This document shows, one piece after another, positions 9,265 through 16,872 of a stretch of DNA of 64,000 nt. A program made the position numbers and the translations under genes. The stretch's first letter is position 1, and each line of letters opens with the position of its first letter. The notes under the pieces were generated by a model. It was given only the letters and a program-made list of their open reading frames with translations, did no database searches and was not told the DNA's origin. Location: the NCBI RefSeq assembly GCF_020176695.1, contig NZ_JAIWIA010000007.1:1-64000 (forward strand), in the 5' to 3' direction. The stretch comes from Massilia sp. MS-15 (GTDB taxonomy: Bacteria; Pseudomonadota; Gammaproteobacteria; Burkholderiales; Burkholderiaceae_D).

Positions 9265-9338
9265 CTCTTCAGGCCGCTTTCAGGAGAAGGCCGGGCCAGG
9301 CCAGAATCGTCGCTTCCACCTCGTCCGGAAGAACGCCG

Positions 9339-9977
9339 ATGCTCCACATAATCTACCTGATCGCCATCTCGGCCGAGGCCGGATCGGGCGCGCTGATGGC
9401 CATGCGCCGCAAGATGGACGTGTTCGGCGTCGCGCTGGTCGGCACCGTGACCGCGCTGGGCGGCGGCTCGGTCCGCGACATGCTGCTCGGCCACTTCCCG
9501 CTCGGCTGGGTGCAGCATCCCGAGTACCTGCTGTTCACGGTGGGCGCGGCGCTGGCCGCGGCGACGGCCGCGCAGGTGCTGCAGCGCCTGAAGTCTGCCT
9601 TCCTGCTGCTCGATGCCCTGGGACTGGTGGCGTTCTCGATCATCGGCTGCGACGTCGCGGCCGCCGCCGGGGTGCACGTGGCGGTGGTGGTGTTGATGGG
9701 CATGATCACCGGAACGGCCGGCGGCCTGCTGCGCGATATCGTATGCAACCAGGTACCGCTGGTGCTGCGGCGCGACCTGTACGCGACGGTGGCGCTGGCG
9801 ACCGGCGCGCTCTACATGGCGCAGCTTCACTACGGAGTCGGGCGCGACGTGGCGACCCTGTTCGCGCTGGCGGCCGGCTTCGGCCTGCGCCTGGCCGCCC
9901 TGCGCATGGCGCTCGCCTTGCCGGTGCCGGGCCGCGGCAGGCCGGGCGCGCTCGACGCCGCCGGCGGGGAGGGCTGA
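9339..9977 (+). CDS. TRIC-type (UPF0126) trimeric intracellular cation channel family protein
   Basis: 212 residues, seven predicted membrane helices. Two internally related halves each contain the family signature: GGGSVRDML near residue 48 and GTAGGLLRDI near 128. Bacterial members are related to the trimeric K+-permeable channels studied structurally in prokaryotes; some YicG-like members have other proposed substrates. Its divergent LysR neighbour suggests control by amino-acid or nitrogen status (inference). Its stop codon overlaps the start of the next gene (TGATG at 9975-9979). Confidence 0.8.
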   Translation: MLHIIYLIAISAEAGSGALMAMRRKMDVFGVALVGTVTALGGGSVRDMLLGHFPLGWVQHPEYLLFTVGAALAAATAAQVLQRLKSAFLLLDALGLVAFSIIGCDVAAAAGVHVAVVVLMGMITGTAGGLLRDIVCNQVPLVLRRDLYATVALATGALYMAQLHYGVGRDVATLFALAAGFGLRLAALRMALALPVPGRGRPGALDAAGGEG

Positions 9978-11722
9978 TGGCGCGCGGCAGCACGCGGGTG
10001 GCCACCGGTACAGGGGTCGCATTCACCACCAGCCCGCTGCTGGCGCCGGAACTGCCCGTCTGGCGCTCGCGCTGCGTGCTGTTCGTGATCTCGGCGCTGT
10101 TCGCGCTGCTGGCCGCGCGCGCGGCCTGGCTGCAGGCGGTGTCGGAAGGCTTCCTGCAGGAGCAGGGCGCCGCGCGCTACCTGCGCACGCTGGAGCTGCC
10201 AGCCAGTCGCGGGCGCATCCTCGACCGCCAGGGCCGTGTGCTCGCGGTGTCGATTCCAGCGCGCACGGTGTGGGCCAATCCCGAGCATGCTGCCGGCGCG
10301 GATCCCGCCAGCCTGCGTGAACTGGCGCGCCTGCTCGAGATGGACGAGGGCATCGTGCGCGCCCGCCTGGCCTCGGACCGCTCCTTCGTCTACCTGAAGC
10401 GGCAGGTGGACGTCGACACCGCGCGGCGCATCCTGGCGCTTGGCATCCCCGGCATCGCAACCCGGGACGACACGCGCCGCCACTATCCCGAAGGCGGTAT
10501 CGCGGCGCACCTGGTCGGCTTCACCAACATCGAAGACGCCGGCCAGGAAGGCATGGAGCTGGCCAGGCAGCAAGACCTGCTGGGCAGGCCCGGTGCGCGG
10601 CGCGTGATCCGCGACCGGCTCGGCCACCTGGCGCAGGACCTCGGCACCATGCGGCCCGCCATCGATGGCCGCGACCTGTCGCTGTCGATCGACCGCAACC
10701 TGCAGCATATCGCGCGTACCCACCTGGCCGCCGGGCTCGAGCGGCACCAGGCCAAGGCTGGCGGCATCGTCGTGCTCGACGTGCGCAGCGGCGAAGTGCT
10801 GGCGCTGGCCAACCTGCCGGACTACGATCCGAATGACCGGGGGCGCCTGAGCGGAGCGCAGCTGCGCAACCGCGTCCTGACCGACACCTTCGAACCCGGC
10901 TCGGTGGTAAAGCCGTTCACGATCGCGCTGGCGCTGGCGCAGGGCATCGCCACGCCGCAGACGCTGGTCGAGACCGAGGGCGGGCGACTGCGCATCGGCA
11001 GCGCGTCGATCGGCGACGCCAGCCGCCACGGCACACTGACGGTGTCCCAGGTGCTGGAAAAATCGTCGAACATCGGCACCGCCAAGCTGGCGCTGCAGAT
11101 GCGGCCGGAGAGCATGTGGACGCTCTTCACCGAGGTCGGGTTCGGGCAGGCGCCGGACCTCGGCTTTCCCGGCAGCGTCGCCGGCCGCCTGCGGCCGCAC
11201 CACAGCTGGCGCCCGATCGAGCAGGCCACCATCTCCTACGGCCATGGCCTGTCGACCTCGCTGATGCAGCTGGCCCGCGCCTACCTGGTGTTTGCGCGCG
11301 ACGGCGAGATCGTGCCGGTCACGCTGCTCAAGCGCGACGACGCACCGGCGGCGCGCCAGGTCATCCCGGGTCCCATCGCGCGCGAGGTGCGCGCCATGAT
11401 GGAACGCGCCGCCGGACCGGAAGGAACCGCCGCGCGCGCGCGGGTGGCGGGCTACCGCGTGGCCGGCAAGACCAGCACCGCGCACAAGGTCAAGGCGGGA
11501 CGCTACGTCAACCGCTACGTGGCCAGCTTCGTCGGCCTGGCACCGGTGTCCGACCCGCGCATCATCGTCGCGGTGATGGTGGACGAGCCGACCGCCGGCG
11601 GCCATTACGGCGGGCTGGTGGCGGCGCCGGTGTTCGCGGTCGTGACGCAGGACGTGCTGCGCGCATTGAACGTGCACCCCGACGCACCGGTCGGCGACAT
11701 CATCGCGCCGGACCAGCCCTAG
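9977..11722 (+). CDS. FtsI/PBP2-type peptidoglycan D,D-transpeptidase
   Basis: 581 residues. There is an N-terminal membrane anchor at about 30-50, a class B PBP dimerisation domain (R-G-x-I-x-D-R motif near 78-84), and a transpeptidase domain. Active-site motifs are S309-V-V-K312, S363-S-N365 and K498-T-S500; the last replaces the usual KTG and is a known FtsI variation. It crosslinks septal or cell-wall peptidoglycan in the periplasm. The start ATG 9977 sits inside the stop of the TRIC gene, which argues for translational coupling. It lies outside any dcw cluster, so it is probably an accessory FtsI paralogue rather than the essential copy. Confidence 0.85.
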   Translation: MARGSTRVATGTGVAFTTSPLLAPELPVWRSRCVLFVISALFALLAARAAWLQAVSEGFLQEQGAARYLRTLELPASRGRILDRQGRVLAVSIPARTVWANPEHAAGADPASLRELARLLEMDEGIVRARLASDRSFVYLKRQVDVDTARRILALGIPGIATRDDTRRHYPEGGIAAHLVGFTNIEDAGQEGMELARQQDLLGRPGARRVIRDRLGHLAQDLGTMRPAIDGRDLSLSIDRNLQHIARTHLAAGLERHQAKAGGIVVLDVRSGEVLALANLPDYDPNDRGRLSGAQLRNRVLTDTFEPGSVVKPFTIALALAQGIATPQTLVETEGGRLRIGSASIGDASRHGTLTVSQVLEKSSNIGTAKLALQMRPESMWTLFTEVGFGQAPDLGFPGSVAGRLRPHHSWRPIEQATISYGHGLSTSLMQLARAYLVFARDGEIVPVTLLKRDDAPAARQVIPGPIAREVRAMMERAAGPEGTAARARVAGYRVAGKTSTAHKVKAGRYVNRYVASFVGLAPVSDPRIIVAVMVDEPTAGGHYGGLVAAPVFAVVTQDVLRALNVHPDAPVGDIIAPDQP

Positions 11723-11769
11723 CGCGTGCCGGCAGCTCCGCGCGCATCCTGGCGCCGGCCGCCCCCGTG

Positions 11770-11806
11770 ATACCCGGCAGGTATCGAGCGAATACCCAAT
11801 CAGTCT
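11770..11806 (+). promoter_or_regulatory. BenM/CatR-type two-site operator upstream of benE
   Basis: Site 1 is ATAC-CCGGCAG-GTAT (11770-11784), a perfect match to the ATAC-N7-GTAT consensus known for BenM/CatM. Site 2 is ATAC-CCAATCA-GTCT (11792-11806), with one mismatch. Centres are 22 bp apart, two helical turns. The sequence AGTCTTGGACG at 11802-11812 is shared with the second operator at 16776-16812, and TTGGAC (11806-11811) is a likely -35 element overlapping site 2. A -10 is less clear (TACGCT at 11830-11835). Confidence 0.85.
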
Positions 11807-11936
11807 TGGACGCCGCCGCCCGGCTTATCTACGCTGCAATCAAGACGAGGCGGCACAGACCTCGCCACCGAACGATCAACGACGGGAGACACGATGCAGT
11901 CTGGCGGCCAGACCCCGACCGGCGGGCACGCGGAGC

Positions 11937-13178
11937 ATGCGGTCCGCGCCGATGCGCATGCGGCCGTGTCCCCCGATGGCGACGCAGCCGGGTTCCGGCG
12001 CGACCGGCGCGCTGCTGCCGGCCATCGCTGCCGGTTTCCTCGCGGTGCTGGTGTCGTTCTGCGCACCGCTGGCCATCTTCTACCAGGCGGCCCAGGCGGC
12101 CCAGGTGTCGAGCGACATGTTCGCGTCCTGGGTATGGGGGATCGCGGTCGGGGCGGCGGTCGCCGGCATCTTCCTCAGCTGGCGGCTGAAGGTCCCGGTC
12201 ATCACCGCGTGGTCGGCGCCGGGTACCGCGCTCCTGATCACCCTGTTCCCCGGCCTGTCGCTCAACGAGGCGGTGGGTGCCTACCTGAGCGCCGCCACGA
12301 TCCTGCTGGCGATCGGCCTGTCGGGCTGGGGCGAGCGGGTGGCGCGCTGGGTGCCGCCCGGCGTCGCCAGCGGGATGATGGCCGGGATCCTGTTCCCGTT
12401 CGGGATCGTCGCCTTCAAGGGCGTGGCATCGATGCCGGTGCTGGTGTTCGGCATGATCGCCGCCTACCTCCTGTTCAAGCGCGCCACGCCACGCTACTGC
12501 GTCGCCTTGCTGCTCGCCGCCGGCATGGCGTTCGCCTGGTTCTCGGGGCAGCTCGGCTTCTCCGGCCTGGCGCTGGAATTCGTCACGCCGGCCTTCATCG
12601 CACCGGCCTGGAGCTGGTCGAGCACCTTCAGCCTGGCCTTGCCGCTGGTCCTGGTGACGCTCACCGGCCAGTACCTCCCCGGCATGGCGGTCCTGAAGGC
12701 CGCCGGCTACGACACCCCCTTGCGTCCGGTCATCGTCACCAGCAGCATCGCCTCGCTGCTGGTCGCGTGTACCGGCGGGATCACGATCGCGATCGCGGCG
12801 ATCACCGCCGCCATGTGCACTGGTCGCGAAGCGCACGAAGACCCGCGCATGCGCTATGTCGCGGGCCTGGCCAGCGGCGGCTTCTACCTGGTCGCCGGAC
12901 TGTTCGGCGGCTCGATCGTGCTGCTGTTCGCCGCGCTGCCGCGCGAACTGGTCGCGACCCTGGCCGGGCTGGCCCTGCTCGCACCCATCGCGGCCAACCT
13001 CGGCGCCATCGCAAGCTGCGAGGACCACAGGGAGGCATCCGTCATCGCCTTCGTCGCCACCGCCTCCGGCATGCAGTTCCTGGGCCTCGGCTCGGCATTC
13101 TGGGGTGTCGCGATCGGGATCGTGGCGTGCCGGATCCTGCACCGGCCCGGGGCGGGCAGGCCGCCCGCCGCCACCTGA
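11937..13178 (+). CDS. benE: Benzoate/H+ symporter BenE
   Basis: 413 residues from the first in-frame ATG, about twelve hydrophobic segments. The stretch AAGFLAVLVSFCAPLAIFYQAAQAA and the VPVITAWSAPGTALL motif are characteristic of the BenE benzoate transporter family; it imports benzoate with protons across the inner membrane. The start is uncertain: internal ATGs at 11952, 11958 and 11976 are in frame but none has a Shine-Dalgarno. The only ATG with one (GGGAGA before 11894) is out of frame by one base, so the N-terminus may carry a frameshift. The gene lies behind a BenM-type operator and before benK. Confidence 0.88.
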   Translation: MRSAPMRMRPCPPMATQPGSGATGALLPAIAAGFLAVLVSFCAPLAIFYQAAQAAQVSSDMFASWVWGIAVGAAVAGIFLSWRLKVPVITAWSAPGTALLITLFPGLSLNEAVGAYLSAATILLAIGLSGWGERVARWVPPGVASGMMAGILFPFGIVAFKGVASMPVLVFGMIAAYLLFKRATPRYCVALLLAAGMAFAWFSGQLGFSGLALEFVTPAFIAPAWSWSSTFSLALPLVLVTLTGQYLPGMAVLKAAGYDTPLRPVIVTSSIASLLVACTGGITIAIAAITAAMCTGREAHEDPRMRYVAGLASGGFYLVAGLFGGSIVLLFAALPRELVATLAGLALLAPIAANLGAIASCEDHREASVIAFVATASGMQFLGLGSAFWGVAIGIVACRILHRPGAGRPPAAT

Positions 13179-13210
13179 CACATAACAACCACTACCAAGG
13201 AGACCGCTGC

Positions 13211-14566
13211 ATGCGACACATCGACGTACACAAGATGGCCGACGGGGCCAGCTTCAACCGCTTCCACGCAGGCATCCTGCTGTGGTGCGCCATCATCATC
13301 ATCTGCGACGGCTACGACCTGGCGGTGGCCGGGATCGCCCTGCCGTCGATCATGCAGGAAATGGGCGTCACCGCCCAGGACGCGGGCTTCATGGTCAGCT
13401 CCGCGCTGTTTGGCATGATGTTCGGTGCGATCTTCCTCGGCACCATCGCCGACCGGATAGGACGCAAGCTGGCCATCGTGATCTGCCTGGCGCTGTTCAG
13501 CGTCTTCACCGCCGCCGCCGGCTTCGCCTCCGACCCGTACACCTTCAGCATCATGCGCTTCCTCGCCGGCCTCGGCATCGGCGGCGTCATGCCGAACGTG
13601 GTGGCCCAGATGACCGAGTATTCGCCCAGGCGCATCCGCTCGACGATGGTCACGCTGATGTTCAGCGGCTACGCGGTGGGCGGCATGCTGGCGGCGCTGC
13701 TGGGCAAGGGCCTGATCGAAGCGCACGGCTGGCAGTCGGTGTTCCTCGCCGCCGGCGTGCCGGTCATCCTGATTCCTTTTATCCTGAAGAGCATGCCGGA
13801 ATCGATGCCCTTCCTGATCCGCCGGAACCGGCTCGCCGAGCTGCAGGCGACACTGGTCCTGCTGGACCCGTCCTACCGCGTCCAGAAGGGCGACAGCTAC
13901 ACGCTGCCCGATGCCGAGCGCGCCGAAGGCACGCCGATCGGCAAGCTGTTCCAGGACGGCCGCGGCCTGTCCACCATCATGTTCTGGATCGCCTTCTTCA
14001 TGTGCCTGTTCATGGTCTACGCGCTCAGCTCCTGGCTGGCCAAGCTGATGGCCGGCGCCGGCTACAGCCTCGGCTCGGCCCTGAACTTCGTGCTGGTGCT
14101 GAATTTCGGTGCGGTGATCGGTGCGGTGGGCGGCGGCTGGCTGGCCGACCGCTTCCACATCAAGTACGTGCTGATCGGGATGTATGCGCTGGCGGCGGTG
14201 TCGATCACGCTGCTCGGCTACAAGGTGTCCACGCCGGTGCTGTTTCTGCTGGTCGGCCTGGCCGGAGCCTCGACCATCGGCACCCAGATCGTCACCTATG
14301 CCTACGCGGGCCAGTTCTACCCGACCGCGGTGCGCTCCACCGGCATCGGCTGGGCCTCGGGCGTCGGCCGCAGCGGCGCCATCCTGGCGCCGATCGTGAT
14401 CGGTACCCTGGTCGGCATGGCGCTGCCGCTGCAGCAGAACTTCCTGGCCATCGCCATTCCCGCCGCGATCGCCGCGCTGGCCGTGGCCTGCATTCGCCAC
14501 GGCCGCTCGGCCTCGGCCCGGCCGGGGCTGCGCAGCGCCACGCTGGCGGAACCGACCAAGGCCTGA
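13211..14566 (+). CDS. benK: Benzoate MFS transporter, aromatic acid:H+ symporter family
   Basis: 451 residues with twelve predicted membrane helices. The MFS signature G-T-I-A-D-R-I-G-R-K lies between helices 2 and 3, and the CDGYDLAVAG motif in helix 1 (with its Asp) is typical of the BenK/PcaK/MhpT aromatic acid family. Shine-Dalgarno AAGGAG precedes ATG 13211, 33 bp after benE. It is a second, non-homologous benzoate importer in the same transcription unit. Substrate assignment rests on the family and the ben context; a related hydroxybenzoate or muconate specificity cannot be excluded. Confidence 0.85.
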   Translation: MRHIDVHKMADGASFNRFHAGILLWCAIIIICDGYDLAVAGIALPSIMQEMGVTAQDAGFMVSSALFGMMFGAIFLGTIADRIGRKLAIVICLALFSVFTAAAGFASDPYTFSIMRFLAGLGIGGVMPNVVAQMTEYSPRRIRSTMVTLMFSGYAVGGMLAALLGKGLIEAHGWQSVFLAAGVPVILIPFILKSMPESMPFLIRRNRLAELQATLVLLDPSYRVQKGDSYTLPDAERAEGTPIGKLFQDGRGLSTIMFWIAFFMCLFMVYALSSWLAKLMAGAGYSLGSALNFVLVLNFGAVIGAVGGGWLADRFHIKYVLIGMYALAAVSITLLGYKVSTPVLFLLVGLAGASTIGTQIVTYAYAGQFYPTAVRSTGIGWASGVGRSGAILAPIVIGTLVGMALPLQQNFLAIAIPAAIAALAVACIRHGRSASARPGLRSATLAEPTKA

Positions 14567-14586
14567 TCCGCCCCCGGCACGACACT

Positions 14587-14612
14587 GGCCGCCCCCTGGA
14601 CGGGGTGCGGCC
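14587..14612 (+). other. Intercistronic hairpin between benK and porin
   Basis: GGCCGCCCCC (14587-14596) pairs with GGGG-T-GCGGCC (14602-14612) around a short loop. No T-run follows, and the porin has its own strong Shine-Dalgarno (AAAAGGAGA), so this is more likely an mRNA processing or stability element than a full terminator. Confidence 0.4.
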
Positions 14613-14656
14613 CGTGCACGTGCGCCCATACCGAATACAAGCAAAAGGAGACATGC

Positions 14657-15748
14657 ATGAAAGCAGTACCAAGCCTCGCCCTTGCCACCATGCTGTGCGG
14701 CGCAGCCGCCCAGGCCCACGCCCAGACCCAGGTCACGGTGTACGGCATCGTCGATGCCGCCGTGGCCCGTACCACCAATGCCGATGCCGCCGGCAATGCC
14801 ATCACCAAGGTCTCCTCGTTGTCCGGCAGCCTGCCTTCGCGCATCGGCTTTCGTGGCAGCGAAGACCTGGGCAGCGGCCTGGCCGCGGTGTTCGCGCTGG
14901 AGAGCGGCTTCAACCCCGATACCGGCGTGTCGGGGCAGGGCGGGCGCCTGTTCGGGCGCCAGGCCTGGGTCGGCCTGAAGGGCAGCTGGGGCACGCTGCA
15001 GGTCGGGCGTATCCTCAACATGACCTTTCTCGCCACCGCAAAGAGCGACGTGCTGGGACCGAACCTGTTCTCGATCAACAGCATCGACCTCTACCTGCCG
15101 AATGCGCGCAGCGACAATGCGGTCGGCTACCTAGGCAACTTCCAGGGCGTCACCGTGGGCGCCACCACCAGCTTCGGGCGCGACGCCGCGGCCGCCGGCG
15201 GGCCTTCGGCCACCAACTGCGGCGGCGAGGTGGCGGGCAACAGCAAGGCCTGCCGCCAGGTGACGGCGCTGCTCGGCTATGACGGCGCGGCCTATGGGGT
15301 GAATGTGAGCTATGACAGGCTATATGGGAACGCGGGCGCGGCCGGCGGCCTCGCCAGCAGCGAACGCTTCGACCGGCGCGTCACCGTCAACGGCTACGCC
15401 ATGCTTGGCGCGACCAAGCTTGGTGCGGGCATCATCGACCGCAAGCTTGATGCCGCCATCGGCATCACCGAATCCGACCTGGTCTACTTCGGCATCAGCC
15501 ATCCGGTGGCGCCCGGCCTGACCCTGGATGCGCAGGTGGCGCGCAGGGACGTGAAGGGATCAAGGGACGATACGAAGATGGCCGTGGCGCGGCTCACCTA
15601 CGCGTTCTCGAAGCGCACCGCGGTGTACGGCGCGGTGGGGCGGATGGACAACGACGGCCTGGCCGCCGTCGCCCTCGATGCCGGCGGCACGGTGGCGGCG
15701 GGACGCGCGCAGAACGGCGTCATGGCGGGTTTGCGCCACGCATTCTGA
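14657..15748 (+). CDS. Gram-negative general porin, likely for aromatic acids
   Basis: 363 residues. A signal peptide (about 1-22, ending AQAHAQ) precedes the start of the beta-proteobacterial trimeric porin fold: QVTVYGIVDAAV, then RIGFRGSEDLG and FGRQAWVGLKG, typical of the OmpC-like 16-strand family. The C-terminus ends in ...GLRHAF with the terminal Phe needed for BAM-dependent outer-membrane assembly. Placed after benE and benK, it probably lets benzoate cross the outer membrane; specificity is inferred from context. Confidence 0.85.
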   Translation: MKAVPSLALATMLCGAAAQAHAQTQVTVYGIVDAAVARTTNADAAGNAITKVSSLSGSLPSRIGFRGSEDLGSGLAAVFALESGFNPDTGVSGQGGRLFGRQAWVGLKGSWGTLQVGRILNMTFLATAKSDVLGPNLFSINSIDLYLPNARSDNAVGYLGNFQGVTVGATTSFGRDAAAAGGPSATNCGGEVAGNSKACRQVTALLGYDGAAYGVNVSYDRLYGNAGAAGGLASSERFDRRVTVNGYAMLGATKLGAGIIDRKLDAAIGITESDLVYFGISHPVAPGLTLDAQVARRDVKGSRDDTKMAVARLTYAFSKRTAVYGAVGRMDNDGLAAVALDAGGTVAAGRAQNGVMAGLRHAF

Positions 15749-15759
15749 ATTCGTGGTTC

Positions 15760-15860
15760 GTAGGGTGGGCGGGTCTTCCGCCCACGCGGTCAACCAATGC
15801 GAGCGCAGTGCTAAAGCAAATGTAAGTTGGCCGCGTGGGCAAGGGACTTGTCCACCCTAC
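15760..15860. repeat. 101-bp imperfect palindromic intergenic element
   Basis: Two 30-bp arms (15760-15789 and 15831-15860) are inverted relative to each other with about 25 of 30 positions matching; the ends are GTAGGGTGG and CCACCCTAC. The left arm also folds alone: TGGGCGG (15766-15772) with CCGCCCA (15778-15784). The element lies between the convergent porin and LysR genes and overlaps the LysR stop codon. A shorter relative sits at 59775-59797, so this is probably a dispersed REP/MITE-like family of this genome. Confidence 0.75.
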
Positions 15861-16777
15861 AAAGTCTCTTTCGTGTGCGGCAGTCCGTAGTCGTCGTAGA
15901 TCTCGTAGATCACCGCCAGCATCTGTTCCAGCTCCGGCGTGCGCTCCATGTGGCGCACGCTGAAGAAGATCGGCGAGAACGCATGCTTGTCCTCGATCGG
16001 GCGGTACACCACGTTCCGGTGGTGCATGCCCTGCACGCTGGCCGGCACGATGGCCAGGCCCTGTTCGGCCGCCACCAGTCCCATCGCGATCTGCAGTTCG
16101 CGCACTTCGGCCACGTGGTCCGGGGTCAGGTGGGCTTCGCTGAACAGGCCCAGCACCTGGTCGGCGAAGCTCGGGCGCGGCGTGCTCGGATAGACCAGCA
16201 GCGGCTCGTGCACCAGGTCCACCAGGCGCAGCGGCGCGTCGCCGGCGGCCAGGCGGTGGCCGGGAAACAGCGCCAGCACCATGCGCTCCTCGCGCAGCAG
16301 GATCCGGCGGATGCTCGGGTCTTCGCTTTTCAGGCGTCCGAAACCGACGTCGATGCGGCCTTCCTTCAGGGCCTTCATCTGTTCGACGGTGGTCATCTCG
16401 TGCATCACCACCTCCACCTCGGGATGCGCCGCGCGGTAGCGGCGGATGATGTCCGGCAGCAGGCCGTACAGGGTCGAGGCGACGAAACCGGCGTTGATGA
16501 TGCGTTCCACCTTGCCCACGCGCTGGGTCATGCTCTTGAGGTCGCGCACCTGGTCGAGCAGGGGCTTGGCATGCGCCAGGAAGAACTGGCCGGCCTCGGT
16601 CAGGCGCAGTGGACGCGTGCCTTTTTCGATCAGGGCCACGCCCAGGTATTCCTCGAGCTGCTGGATCTGGCGGCTCAGCGGCGGCTGCGCGATATGCAGG
16701 CGCTCGGCTGCCCTTGTGAAGTTGCGTTCTTCCGCCACGGCGACGAAATAACGCAGGTGACGCAGTTCCAACATCAT
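15857..16777 (-). CDS. LysR-family benzoate/catechol regulator (BenM/CatR-like)
   Basis: 306 residues. The N-terminus M-L-E-L-R-H-L-R-Y-F-V-A-V and the helix-turn-helix IAQPPLSRQIQQLEE closely match the BenM/CatM/CatR group, whose members sense cis,cis-muconate (and benzoate for BenM). An effector-binding domain follows. ATG 16777 or 16774 are both possible; GGGAGG ends two bases before the first. The upstream-extended start (16804) would run through both operator half-sites and is rejected. The operator at 16776-16812 begins on the start codon, implying autorepression plus activation of the divergent catB operon and, through the matching operator at 11770, of benE-benK-porin. Confidence 0.9.
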   Translation of the reverse strand: MMLELRHLRYFVAVAEERNFTRAAERLHIAQPPLSRQIQQLEEYLGVALIEKGTRPLRLTEAGQFFLAHAKPLLDQVRDLKSMTQRVGKVERIINAGFVASTLYGLLPDIIRRYRAAHPEVEVVMHEMTTVEQMKALKEGRIDVGFGRLKSEDPSIRRILLREERMVLALFPGHRLAAGDAPLRLVDLVHEPLLVYPSTPRPSFADQVLGLFSEAHLTPDHVAEVRELQIAMGLVAAEQGLAIVPASVQGMHHRNVVYRPIEDKHAFSPIFFSVRHMERTPELEQMLAVIYEIYDDYGLPHTKETL

Positions 16778-16812
16778 ACCTCCCAGGTATCGAAGTGATA
16801 CCAACTTAGTCT
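16776..16812. promoter_or_regulatory. BenM/CatR-type two-site operator upstream of catB
   Basis: Site 1 ATAC-CTCCCAG-GTAT (16776-16790) is a perfect ATAC-N7-GTAT; site 2 ATAC-CAACTTA-GTCT (16798-16812) has one mismatch. Spacing (22 bp centre to centre) and the mismatch in site 2 are the same as at 11770-11806. Site 1 overlaps the start codon of the divergent LysR gene. Confidence 0.9.
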
Positions 16813-16840
16813 TGGACGACGGTTTCGAGCGGGATTATCG
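16812..16840 (+). promoter_or_regulatory. catB operon promoter (-35 TTGGAC, -10 TTATCG)
   Basis: TTGGAC at 16812-16817 and TTATCG at 16835-16840 are separated by 17 bp. The -35 touches site 2 of the operator, as expected for a LysR-activated promoter. Transcription would start near 16847, leaving a leader of about 26 nt before the catB ATG at 16873 and excluding the earlier ATG at 16840. Confidence 0.6.
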
Positions 16841-16872
16841 TGCTTCTACCGACGGAATTATACGCACTGAAT

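Noticed and set aside
11894..14566. 890-codon open frame on the plus strand
   Set aside because: It reads benE in the wrong phase and then enters the true benK frame; only the part from 13211 is protein-like.
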